Positions 1-6,354 of a stretch of DNA of 22,690 nucleotides are shown in pieces (within the stretch, counting starts at the first letter, position 1; every line of letters begins with the position of its first letter). The notes below the pieces were generated by a model, which had not been told where the DNA came from, did not search any database, and saw only the letters and a list, made by a program, of their open reading frames with translations. The position numbers and the translations under genes were made by a program. The DNA is from an uncultured bacterium (GTDB lineage: Bacteria; Actinomycetota; Coriobacteriia; Coriobacteriales; Coriobacteriaceae): contig CAJMPZ010000038.1 of NCBI GenBank assembly GCA_905215445.1, forward strand, positions 1 through 22,690, read 5' to 3'.

Positions 1-65
1 GCGGCATGACCAGAAGGTCAATGCCGCCTCGTTTCAAGGCACCTTGCTCGCTCTGACGGGCTTTC
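1..65. repeat. Hairpin repeat, left copy, cut by the window edge
   Basis: Bases 1-27 form a hairpin: GCGGCATGACC, loop AGAA, then GGTCAATGCCGC, with one bulged A. The 23-base core is repeated near the right end of the window (22618-22640) with a single mismatch. The following bases also match that copy loosely: a CACCTTG motif at 40-46 and GCTCTG at 50-55. The tail here is not T-rich, so termination is uncertain. It lies about 145 bases downstream of the minus-strand GntR gene and could also belong to a gene left of the window. Confidence 0.6.
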
Positions 66-170
66 GCTGTCGTTGCCAAAAGAATGATCCCTTGGGGACG
101 GAGGAAAACGGATCAGTTTGGGCGGTGCTGGCGCCAAGGTTTAAGACCGACGTTGTCCCTTGTTGCTTCC

Positions 171-821
171 CTACCAGACGGTGAACTGGGCGTTTTCTGT
201 GTTCCAATGGACATCGCGAACGTAGTCGCGCACGCCCGTCGCATCTCGTGCTTCGAACAACTCAAGAATATGGGCATGTTCGTTGTTGGCTTTATTGAGC
301 AGTTTGCACGCCGTCTCCTGGTCGACAGTCTCGTAATCGCGCTTGATAAAGCAGCGCTCGAGCTGCGAGATCATATCGCGCAGACGGTCGTTGCCGCAGC
401 GGTTGAAGTACGTCAGATGAAAGTCTCGCTGAATGTCGTCGTACTTTCGGATGAGACCGCCTTGGATCGCGAGGTCCATAGAGCCGACGAGAAATTTCAG
501 CTGCGTAATGTCATCGTCGGTTAGGTTCGGACAGGAGAGATATGCGGCCTGCCCGTCGAGCGGTCCCATAATCTCAAAGACTTCAACGGCGTTTTGCTGA
601 TCGAACCCACGGACGCGGAATCCGCGGCGGGGGAGATTGTCCAGGTAGCCATCGCTTGCCAGCTGGATGAGCGCTTCGCGGACCGGCGTGCGCGACACGC
701 CCATGGCATCGCAGATCGCCTGCTCGCTCAGCCGGTCGCCGGCGGACAACTCGCCGGCGTCAATACGGCTCGAAATATAGTCGTATACGTGGTCCTTCAG
801 GGGCCTTCTGAGCGTTTCCAT
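171..821 (-). CDS. GntR family transcriptional regulator, FCD (FadR-type) subfamily
   Basis: This 216-residue protein has the usual FCD-GntR length and layout. A winged helix-turn-helix occupies about residues 5-72, with the hallmark ISSRI...GD.LSEQ...MGVSRTPVREAL...GYL pattern and a wing ending RRGFRV. An all-helical FCD ligand domain fills about 78-210. Possible metal/ligand residues are His135 (in DFH), His182 (in EHAHIL) and His205. The Asp usually found four residues before the first His appears to be Gln131, which needs an alignment to confirm. The gene is divergent from the dimethylargininase gene. The palindromes at 967-985 fit an FCD-type operator, so it probably controls that gene, the transporter and itself. 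The effector is unknown; an arginine-related compound is an inference from context. A canonical -10 lies on the minus strand at 887-892. Confidence 0.9.
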   Translation of the reverse strand: METLRRPLKDHVYDYISSRIDAGELSAGDRLSEQAICDAMGVSRTPVREALIQLASDGYLDNLPRRGFRVRGFDQQNAVEVFEIMGPLDGQAAYLSCPNLTDDDITQLKFLVGSMDLAIQGGLIRKYDDIQRDFHLTYFNRCGNDRLRDMISQLERCFIKRDYETVDQETACKLLNKANNEHAHILELFEARDATGVRDYVRDVHWNTENAQFTVW

Positions 822-886
822 GAGCTTATGTTCCTTAACTGTATATTTCTAAAAATAAATACGTTTCGCTTGAATAGCTCAATTGA

Positions 887-892
887 ATTATA
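887..892 (-). promoter_or_regulatory. Candidate -10 element for the GntR gene
   Basis: The minus strand reads TATAAT here, about 65 bases upstream of the GntR start codon, in an AT-rich stretch (840-895) that contrasts with the GC-rich surroundings. No good -35 hexamer is seen at 16-18 bases, so only the -10 is supported. Confidence 0.4.
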
Positions 893-966
893 GAACGACC
901 AGCTAAATCGTGCTACTTTGCGCCGATACGTAAGAATACGCTTACCGATGAATATCTACCGTTCAG

Positions 967-985
967 TATTGTATACAATATACAA
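967..985. promoter_or_regulatory. Overlapping palindromes, probable GntR/FCD operator
   Basis: TATTGTATACAATA (967-980) is a perfect 14-base palindrome. It overlaps a second symmetric site, TTGTATACAATATACAA (969-985), whose half-sites TTGTATA/TATACAA flank a 3-base centre. FCD-family GntR regulators typically bind sites of the T.GT...AC.A type, which TTGTATACAA matches. The site lies between the divergent regulator and dimethylargininase genes and overlaps TACAAT (974-979), a possible -10. Repression by occlusion is therefore plausible. Confidence 0.6.
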
Positions 986-1025
986 AACAGGAAAACCGCA
1001 CTAAGATAAAGCCATCGAAAGGAAG

Positions 1026-1073
1026 GCGGGCGCGAAGAAGTCCCGCTCTCTGCTAAGAGATCCAAGGAGGATC
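1026..1073 (+). promoter_or_regulatory. Structured leader and ribosome binding site of the dimethylargininase gene
   Basis: GCGGG (1026-1030) can pair with CCCGC (1042-1046). A second small stem, GATCC (1059-1063) with GGATC (1069-1073), would hold the Shine-Dalgarno AAGGAGG (1064-1070) partly in its loop and 3' arm. The ribosome binding site is 6 bases from the ATG at 1077 and fixes that start. Translational control by this fold is inference only. Confidence 0.35.
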
Positions 1074-1076
1074 ATC

Positions 1077-1853
1077 ATGACCAAGTTCAGCCACGTCATC
1101 ATCCGCCGCCCCGGCAAGTCCCTGAGCAATGGCATCACGAGTGCCCCCGAGCTTGGCCAGCCCATCTACGAGCGCGCCATCGAGGAGCACTACGATTACG
1201 AGCATGCGCTCGAGCAGTGCGGCGTGGATGTCTCGGTGCTGCCGGCACTCGAGCAGTATCCTGACAGCTGCTTCGTCGAAGATCCGGCCGTTATCACTCG
1301 CTGCGGCGCCATCATTACCAACCCCGGCGCCGATAGCCGCAACGGCGAGAAGGACGAGATCGAGCCGGCCGTCCGTCGCTTCTTTGACGACGAGCATGTC
1401 AAGCACATCGTTTCTCCGGGCACGCTCGACGGCGGCGACGTCATGATGGTCGGCGACCATTTCTACGTCGGTCGCTCCGCTCGCACCAACGAAGAGGGCA
1501 TCCGCCAGTTCTGCGAGATTCTCGAGGGCTGGGGCCTCGAGGGTTCCGAGGTTCCGCTGGAGGAGGTCCTGCACCTCAAGACGGGCGTCAACTACATCGA
1601 GGACAACAACATGCTCGTCTCCGGTGAGTTTATCGATAAACCCGACTTTGCCCAGTACAACAAGATCGTCGTGCCCGAGGACGAGGCTTACGGCGCCAAC
1701 TGCATCTGGGTCAACGGTACGGTCATCGTCGCCGAGGGCTATCCGACCGTGCTCAAGGCCGTGCAGGATCTGGGCTACAAGACGCTCGTCGTCGATACCT
1801 CCGAGTATCGCAAGGTCGACGGCGGCCTTTCTTGCCTGTCGCTGCGCTTCTAA
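1077..1853 (+). CDS. Dimethylarginine dimethylaminohydrolase (dimethylargininase) family protein
   Basis: This 258-residue protein belongs to the guanidino-modifying (amidinotransferase fold) superfamily and matches the length of bacterial DDAH, which hydrolyses methylated arginines to citrulline and a methylamine. It is much shorter than arginine deiminase (about 410 residues) or agmatine deiminase. Visible DDAH landmarks are DSCFVEDPAVI (63-73), GTLDGGDVMMVG (115-126), GRSARTNEEG (132-141), HLKTGV with the catalytic-type His166, AANCIWVN-like GANCIWVN (206-213), and a C-terminal GLSCLSLRF with nucleophile Cys253. The acidic active-site residue is Asp118 in LDGGD. As remembered, this resembles mammalian DDAH rather than the Glu of Pseudomonas DDAH. 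The enzyme has no signal peptide and should be cytoplasmic. It sits between a divergent GntR regulator and an amino acid antiporter. Substrate preference (ADMA, monomethylarginine or another guanidine) cannot be read from sequence. Confidence 0.85.
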   Translation: MTKFSHVIIRRPGKSLSNGITSAPELGQPIYERAIEEHYDYEHALEQCGVDVSVLPALEQYPDSCFVEDPAVITRCGAIITNPGADSRNGEKDEIEPAVRRFFDDEHVKHIVSPGTLDGGDVMMVGDHFYVGRSARTNEEGIRQFCEILEGWGLEGSEVPLEEVLHLKTGVNYIEDNNMLVSGEFIDKPDFAQYNKIVVPEDEAYGANCIWVNGTVIVAEGYPTVLKAVQDLGYKTLVVDTSEYRKVDGGLSCLSLRF

Positions 1854-1888
1854 CGCGATAGCTGTAACAGTCTGATGATCGCTTGACC

Positions 1889-1930
1889 GATGGCCCGGCA
1901 CCCGATTCGGGACGTCCGGGTCATCTTTCG
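1889..1930 (+). terminator. Hairpin between the dimethylargininase and transporter genes
   Basis: GATGGCCCGG (1889-1898) pairs with CCGGGTCATC (1916-1925), with one G-T pair and a small inner CCCG/CGGG stem, and is followed by TTTCGTTCG. The weak T-tract suggests partial termination or transcript processing within a two-gene unit rather than a hard stop. Confidence 0.45.
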
Positions 1931-1962
1931 TTCGATCACATGATGAAGGGGGTGCACATACA

Positions 1963-3426
1963 ATGGCCTCTAAAGCTCAAAACGACGAGATTATCGACCC
2001 TAATGGCCTCGATCTCTTTCGTCTGACCATGATGGTCATTACCGCCAGTATTTGTGGCGGCATCTTCTCGCTTGCCGGCGATATGGCAGCGGGCGGGGCA
2101 AATACCGGTGCAGTTATCGTCTCGTGGGGAATTTGCTTTATTGGCGTCTTTGCGCTGATGATGGTGTTCAACGGTTTGTCTCAGGCCCGTCCCGACCTGA
2201 CCGGCGGCATCTATGCATACGCTGCGGCCGGTTTTGGCGATTACATTGGATTCAACTCCGCCTGGGGCTACTGGATCAGCGCATGTCTTTCCAACGTGAG
2301 CTTTGCGCTCTTGCTGTTTAGCGCGCTGGGCTATTTCTTCCCTGCGTTTGGCGCGGGCAACAACTTGCTTTCCATCGTCTGCGCCAGTGTGTTTTTGTGG
2401 TTCCTTACCGCCCTTGTGCTTCGTGGCGTTAAGGAGGCTGCGGGCATTAACACGATCGTTACGTTGGCGAAGCTGGTGCCGCTGGGACTCTTTGTGCTGA
2501 GCATCGTGCTCCTGGGCAAGTTCAACGTCGATATCTTTATGGACAACTTCTGGGGAGAGCCGGCTGGTCCTGGCTTTGGCGAGCAGGTTGTCTCGACCAT
2601 GATCGCCCTTGTCTGGGTCTTCACGGGCATCGAGGGCGCTGTCGTTATCTCGGGCCGTGCAAAGTACGTGCGTGACGTCGGCCGCTCGACGGCACTTGGA
2701 TTCGCGGCTGTGTTCACGCTGTATCTGATCATCTCGATGCTGTCACTCGGCATTATGCCGCGCGAGGAGATGGCACAGCTCGCAACGCCCTCCATGGCGG
2801 GAATTCTCGAGTGCGCAATCGGTCCTGTTGGCGCTGCCATCGTAAACCTTGGCGTTATTCTCTCGCTGGTCGGCGCGATGCTGGGCTATGTCATCATTGC
2901 GTCCGAGACGCCGTTCGAGGCAGCACGCCAGGGATCCTTCCCTCTGGCGTTTGCCAAGACGAACAAGCACGACGCCCCGGTGGTAACGGTTCTCGTGAGC
3001 TCCGGCATTACGCAACTCTTCTTGATCGTGTCGTATGTGGCGGCGAGCACGTACCAGTTCTTCTACAGCTGCGCAGTTAATACGATCCTAGTTCCGTACG
3101 TGTGCTCGGCAGCTTATTACATGGTGATTGGCTGGAAGAACGAGCATCTGGACGGGCCGCATGCGCCAAGCGTCGGCAAGGCGCGCTTCTTCGGTACGCT
3201 CGGCTTCATCTACACATTGTTCCTGGTGTGGTCGACGGGTCTTCAGGGCGTTATGATCACGACGATTCTTTTTGCTCCGGCCATTCCCGTTTATATGCTG
3301 GGCGAGCGAGGCCGCGGTAAGCCGGTACTTCCGCATCTGCACGACAAGCTGATCGCAGCGGTGGTCATTGTCGTGGCAATCATTTCGCTGTATCTGCACT
3401 TTGCCGGCATTGCGCCGATTGTCTAA
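1963..3426 (+). CDS. APC-family basic amino acid/polyamine antiporter (arginine-ornithine exchanger type)
   Basis: This 487-residue membrane protein has 12-13 hydrophobic segments, typical of the APA branch of the APC superfamily (ArcD/ArcE/LysP-like exchangers). Landmarks are the TM1 motif CGGIFS (31-36) after a short hydrophilic N-terminus ending DLFRLTMM, and the aromatic segment LTGGIYAYAAAGFGDYIGF near residues 79-97. A second is the TM6-region stretch ALVWVFTGIEGAVVISGRA, and a third is the SETPFEAARQGSFP loop. A strong ribosome binding site, AAGGGGGTG (1946-1954), supports the ATG at 1963. The gene lies 109 bases after the dimethylargininase gene with only a weak hairpin between them, so co-transcription is likely. 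By context it may exchange arginine or methylarginine for citrulline or ornithine, but the substrate is not determinable from sequence. Confidence 0.85.
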   Translation: MASKAQNDEIIDPNGLDLFRLTMMVITASICGGIFSLAGDMAAGGANTGAVIVSWGICFIGVFALMMVFNGLSQARPDLTGGIYAYAAAGFGDYIGFNSAWGYWISACLSNVSFALLLFSALGYFFPAFGAGNNLLSIVCASVFLWFLTALVLRGVKEAAGINTIVTLAKLVPLGLFVLSIVLLGKFNVDIFMDNFWGEPAGPGFGEQVVSTMIALVWVFTGIEGAVVISGRAKYVRDVGRSTALGFAAVFTLYLIISMLSLGIMPREEMAQLATPSMAGILECAIGPVGAAIVNLGVILSLVGAMLGYVIIASETPFEAARQGSFPLAFAKTNKHDAPVVTVLVSSGITQLFLIVSYVAASTYQFFYSCAVNTILVPYVCSAAYYMVIGWKNEHLDGPHAPSVGKARFFGTLGFIYTLFLVWSTGLQGVMITTILFAPAIPVYMLGERGRGKPVLPHLHDKLIAAVVIVVAIISLYLHFAGIAPIV

Positions 3427-3755
3427 GGCTATGGCGAGTTTCATTGCTAGGTAAGCCGGCGGGCATCGCGTATCGGTGCTACTTGGCATTCCATAGCTGA
3501 TGTGGGTCTCTATAACGTGCCTATGTGAGCGCCCACCAAGCCCGCGCAGGTGACATTTGTTGCCAGCGCGGGCCTTTGCTGTTGCGGCGAAATGCTGCCG
3601 GCAGCTGGGGACGTTCCTGTTGTGCCGGCGCCTTGGGACACTCCTTGGTTGTTTTGCATGCGACGAAGGGAATGGATCATTTTGTCGAGGGGGCGGGCGG
3701 CTTTCGGTCCTCGGGGAAACCACGGCCCGGAATCCCCCTTGCACCAATCTGTCGA
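3427..3755. other. Non-coding gap between the antiporter and feoAB
   Basis: No credible gene was found; the short open frames here have no support. The gap holds the antiporter terminator (3540-3578), a perfect palindrome GCTGCCGGCAGC (3594-3605), and paired GGGAC..TCCT motifs (3608-3618 and 3635-3645). It also holds a GGATCATTTTG motif (3674-3684) resembling one at 110-120. The remainder looks like unstructured spacer. Confidence 0.5.
3540..3578 (+). terminator. Probable terminator of the antiporter gene
   Basis: GCCCGCGC (3540-3547) pairs perfectly with GCGCGGGC (3566-3573) around an 18-base loop, followed by CTTTG. It lies about 115 bases after the antiporter stop codon. The short T-tract makes efficiency uncertain. 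Confidence 0.5.
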
Positions 3756-3785
3756 TTGAACATCGGTGTGTGTTCGCGCTATCAT
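3756..3785 (+). promoter_or_regulatory. Sigma-70-type promoter for feoAB
   Basis: A -35 TTGAAC (3756-3761) and a -10 TATCAT (3780-3785) are separated by 18 bases. Transcription would start near 3792, about 80 bases before the GTG start of feoAB. Confidence 0.6.
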
Positions 3786-3789
3786 GCGT

Positions 3790-3822
3790 GGTTAAATGGT
3801 TAGCCATGGCAAACGGTTAGCC
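3790..3822 (+). promoter_or_regulatory. Tandem GGTTAGCC motifs, probable metal-regulator operator
   Basis: GGTTAGCC occurs exactly twice (3798-3805 and 3815-3822), with a further partial GGTTAAAT at 3790-3797. The junction TTAGCCATGGCAAA (3800-3813) is a near-perfect palindrome around GCCATGGC. These sit right at and after the predicted feoAB transcription start. DtxR/IdeR-type iron regulators bind sites built on TTAGGTTAGCC-like halves, so an iron-responsive repressor is the leading guess. No regulator gene is in the window. Confidence 0.5.
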
Positions 3823-3872
3823 AAGATAAACAAAATGCAACGCCCTGTGGGCGCCGGGGGAGGAACGCGGAC

Positions 3873-6233
3873 GTGAGACTCGATACACTCGAGATTGGAA
3901 AGGACGCCGTTGTCGCATCGGTGGCATCGGACGACCAGGCACTCCGACAGCATATTTTGGACATGGGCCTAACGCCGGGCACCGAAGTCACCATGATGAA
4001 GTACGCCCCCATGGGCGACCCGCTCGAGATTCGCCTGCGTGGCTATGAGTTGACGCTGCGCAAGGACGATGCCGCTCGCATCGAGCTCGCGGGCATTCAC
4101 GACACCGATACGGGTCCGCGCGCTAACGCCGCAATCGGCACGACGGAGCATCCGGCCCTGGGCGAGGGGACGTATTCGCCCCGCGCGGCAAAGACGGCCG
4201 TGCCCGAGGGCGCACCGCTGCATTTTGCCCTCGCCGGCAATCAAAACTGCGGCAAGACCACGCTGTTCAACCAGCTGACGGGCTCCAACCAGCATGTCGG
4301 TAACTTTCCTGGCGTGACGGTCGACCGCAAAGATGGCGCCATCCGCAACCACCCCGAGGCGAGCGTCACTGATCTGCCCGGCATTTACTCTCTGTCGCCG
4401 TACACGGGCGAGGAGATCGTAAGCCGCCAGTTTATCCTGGATGAGCACCCCGACGCCATCATCGATATCATCGACGCCACCAACATCGAGCGTAACCTGT
4501 ACCTGACGCTGCAGCTTATGGAGCTCGATCGACCCATGGTCATCGCGCTCAACATGATGGACGAGGTGACGGCCAACGGCGGCGCCGTGGACGTCAACCT
4601 GCTCGAGAGCCTGCTGGGCGTGCCTGTTGTTCCCATTAGTGCTGCCCGCAACGAGGGTATTGGCGAGTTGGTGGATCATGCCTTGCACGTGGCGCGGTTC
4701 CGCGAGCGTCCCGGTCGCCTGGACTTCTGCGCGCCCGATGGTCCGGACGGCGGTGCGCTGCATCGCTGCATTCACGGCATCGCCAACCTTATCGAGGACC
4801 ATGCCGCGACGGCGCACATTCCCGTGCGTTTTGCGGCGACCAAGCTGGTTGAGGGCGACGAGCTGGTGACCGAGGCGCTTCACCTGGACCGCAACGAGCT
4901 CGACGCCATCGAGCACATCATTAGCCAAATGGAGGGCGAGGCCGGCACCGACCGTCTATCTGCGCTGGCTGACATGCGCTTCGGCTTTATCGGCGACGTG
5001 TGCGGGCGTTGCGTCGTCAAGCCGCACGAGAGCCGCGAGCACGTACGCTCCGTCAAGATTGACCGCATCCTGACGGGTCGCTACACGGCCATCCCGGCGT
5101 TTCTGGTGATCATGGGTCTCGTCTTTTGGCTGACGTTTGGCGTGATCGGCGCAGCGTTGCAGGGACTTATGGAGGACGGCATCGCTGCCATCATCGCCTC
5201 GGCCGATGCGGGCCTCAAGGCGTTCGGCACCAACGACGTGGTGCGTTCGCTGGCTGTCGACGGCGTGCTTACGGGCGTGGGCAGCGTGCTGACCTTCCTA
5301 CCGATTATCGTCGTGCTCTTCTTGTTCCTCTCCATTTTGGAAGACTCCGGATACATGGCGCGCGTGGCCTTTGTCATGGATAAGGTGCTGCGTCGCTTTG
5401 GCCTGTCGGGCCGCAGCTTTGTGCCTATGCTCGTCGGTTTTGGCTGTACCGTGCCGGCTATTATGTCGACCCGTACGCTCCCATCCGAGCATGACCGCAA
5501 GATGACGGTCATGCTCACGCCGTTCATGAGCTGTTCGGCCAAGTTGCCGGTCTACGGCCTGCTGTGCGGGGCGTTTTTCCCGCAGGCGACGGTTCCCGCC
5601 ATGGTCTCGCTCTATTTGATTGGCATTGCGGTCGGTTGCATCGCGGCTTTGGTGCTCAACCGCACGGCATTTAAGGGCGACCCGGTGCCGTTTATTATGG
5701 AGCTTCCCAATTACCGCCTGCCGAGCGTCAAGACGACGGTGATGCTGGCGTGGGATAAGGCCAAGGACTTTATTACCAAGGCTTTTACCATTATCTTTGC
5801 CGCTACCGTGGTCATCTGGTTCCTTCAGACGTTCGACATTCGCTTTAACGTGGTCGCCGACCAGTCGCAGAGTCTGCTTGCCGGTCTGGGTAGCATTATC
5901 GCGCCGCTGCTGGCACCGCTCGGCTTTGGCGATTGGCGTGCATCCACGGCGCTCGTCACCGGACTTATCGCCAAGGAGAGTGTCATCTCGACACTCACGG
6001 TGCTTTTAGGCGCAACGTCGCCCGCGGTGCTGTCGACCATGTTTTCGCCGTTTACCGCCTACGTGTTCCTGGTCTTTACGCTGCTGTACCCGCCGTGCGT
6101 GGCGTCCATCGGCGCCGTCAAGAGCGAGTTGGGCGCGCGCTATGCCGTGGCCGTGTTCGCGTTTCAGGTGACGGTCGCCTGGATCGTGGCGTTTGTCGTG
6201 CATTCGGCGGGCTTATTGCTGGGGTTGGCTTAG
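3873..6233 (+). CDS. feoB: Ferrous iron transporter, FeoA-FeoB fusion
   Basis: This 786-residue protein starts with a GTG served by GGGGGAGGAA (about 3856-3864). Residues 1-75 are a FeoA (SH3-like) domain, with the typical HILDMGLTPGTEV segment at 28-40. A linker of about 40 residues follows, then the FeoB G domain: G1 GNQNCGKT (122-129), switch region HVGNFPGVTVD (141-151), G3 DLPG (167-170), G4 NMMD (227-230) and G5 SAARNEG (256-262). After a helical spacer, the membrane part (from about 410) carries two Gate repeats. Among its landmarks are GFGCTVPAIMSTRTL with Cys525 and TPFMSCSAKLPVY with Cys554. FeoB imports Fe2+ across the cytoplasmic membrane, and FeoA normally acts as a separate small partner; here the two are fused. 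No feoC is seen downstream. The gene is monocistronic, with its own promoter and terminator. Confidence 0.95.
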   Translation: MRLDTLEIGKDAVVASVASDDQALRQHILDMGLTPGTEVTMMKYAPMGDPLEIRLRGYELTLRKDDAARIELAGIHDTDTGPRANAAIGTTEHPALGEGTYSPRAAKTAVPEGAPLHFALAGNQNCGKTTLFNQLTGSNQHVGNFPGVTVDRKDGAIRNHPEASVTDLPGIYSLSPYTGEEIVSRQFILDEHPDAIIDIIDATNIERNLYLTLQLMELDRPMVIALNMMDEVTANGGAVDVNLLESLLGVPVVPISAARNEGIGELVDHALHVARFRERPGRLDFCAPDGPDGGALHRCIHGIANLIEDHAATAHIPVRFAATKLVEGDELVTEALHLDRNELDAIEHIISQMEGEAGTDRLSALADMRFGFIGDVCGRCVVKPHESREHVRSVKIDRILTGRYTAIPAFLVIMGLVFWLTFGVIGAALQGLMEDGIAAIIASADAGLKAFGTNDVVRSLAVDGVLTGVGSVLTFLPIIVVLFLFLSILEDSGYMARVAFVMDKVLRRFGLSGRSFVPMLVGFGCTVPAIMSTRTLPSEHDRKMTVMLTPFMSCSAKLPVYGLLCGAFFPQATVPAMVSLYLIGIAVGCIAALVLNRTAFKGDPVPFIMELPNYRLPSVKTTVMLAWDKAKDFITKAFTIIFAATVVIWFLQTFDIRFNVVADQSQSLLAGLGSIIAPLLAPLGFGDWRASTALVTGLIAKESVISTLTVLLGATSPAVLSTMFSPFTAYVFLVFTLLYPPCVASIGAVKSELGARYAVAVFAFQVTVAWIVAFVVHSAGLLLGLA

Positions 6234-6275
6234 TTTTGCATTGACGGCGCAACCTCTATGTATCGAATTGTTTTC

Positions 6276-6313
6276 GGCCCCGCATCTGTTGCTGACGGAT
6301 GCGGGGCCGTTGC
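6276..6313 (+). terminator. Intrinsic terminator of feoAB
   Basis: GGCCCCGCATC (6276-6286) pairs perfectly with GATGCGGGGCC (6298-6308) around an 11-base loop, followed by GTTGCTAT. The 11-bp GC-rich stem lies 42 bases after the stop codon. The sotB promoter -10 begins directly after it. Confidence 0.75.
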
Positions 6314-6321
6314 TATATAAT
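6311..6321 (+). promoter_or_regulatory. Extended -10 promoter for the sotB-like gene
   Basis: TGCTATATA (6311-6319) fits an extended -10 (TGn plus hexamer), and a perfect TATAAT overlaps at 6316-6321. Any -35 would fall inside the feoAB terminator hairpin (TTGCTG at 6289-6294 is too far away), so the extended -10 may carry most of the activity. The predicted 5' UTR is about 27 bases. Confidence 0.55.
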
Positions 6322-6354
6322 CGCCTCCGCTCAAAATGATTGGAGACGTTATAT

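Noticed and set aside
84..524. Plus-strand frame opposite the GntR gene
   Set aside because: It overlaps the FCD domain of a clear GntR gene. A GGAGG-like sequence precedes nothing family-like, and no homology pattern was recognised.
3594..3605. Perfect palindrome GCTGCCGGCAGC as an operator
   Set aside because: A 12-base GC palindrome is expected now and then in such DNA. It is 150 bases upstream of the feoAB promoter with no partner site.
3088..3807. Minus-strand frame across the antiporter 3' end and the gap before feoAB
   Set aside because: It overlaps the antiporter C-terminus and the feoAB promoter, has no recognisable domain, and is of Arg/His/Pro-rich shadow composition.
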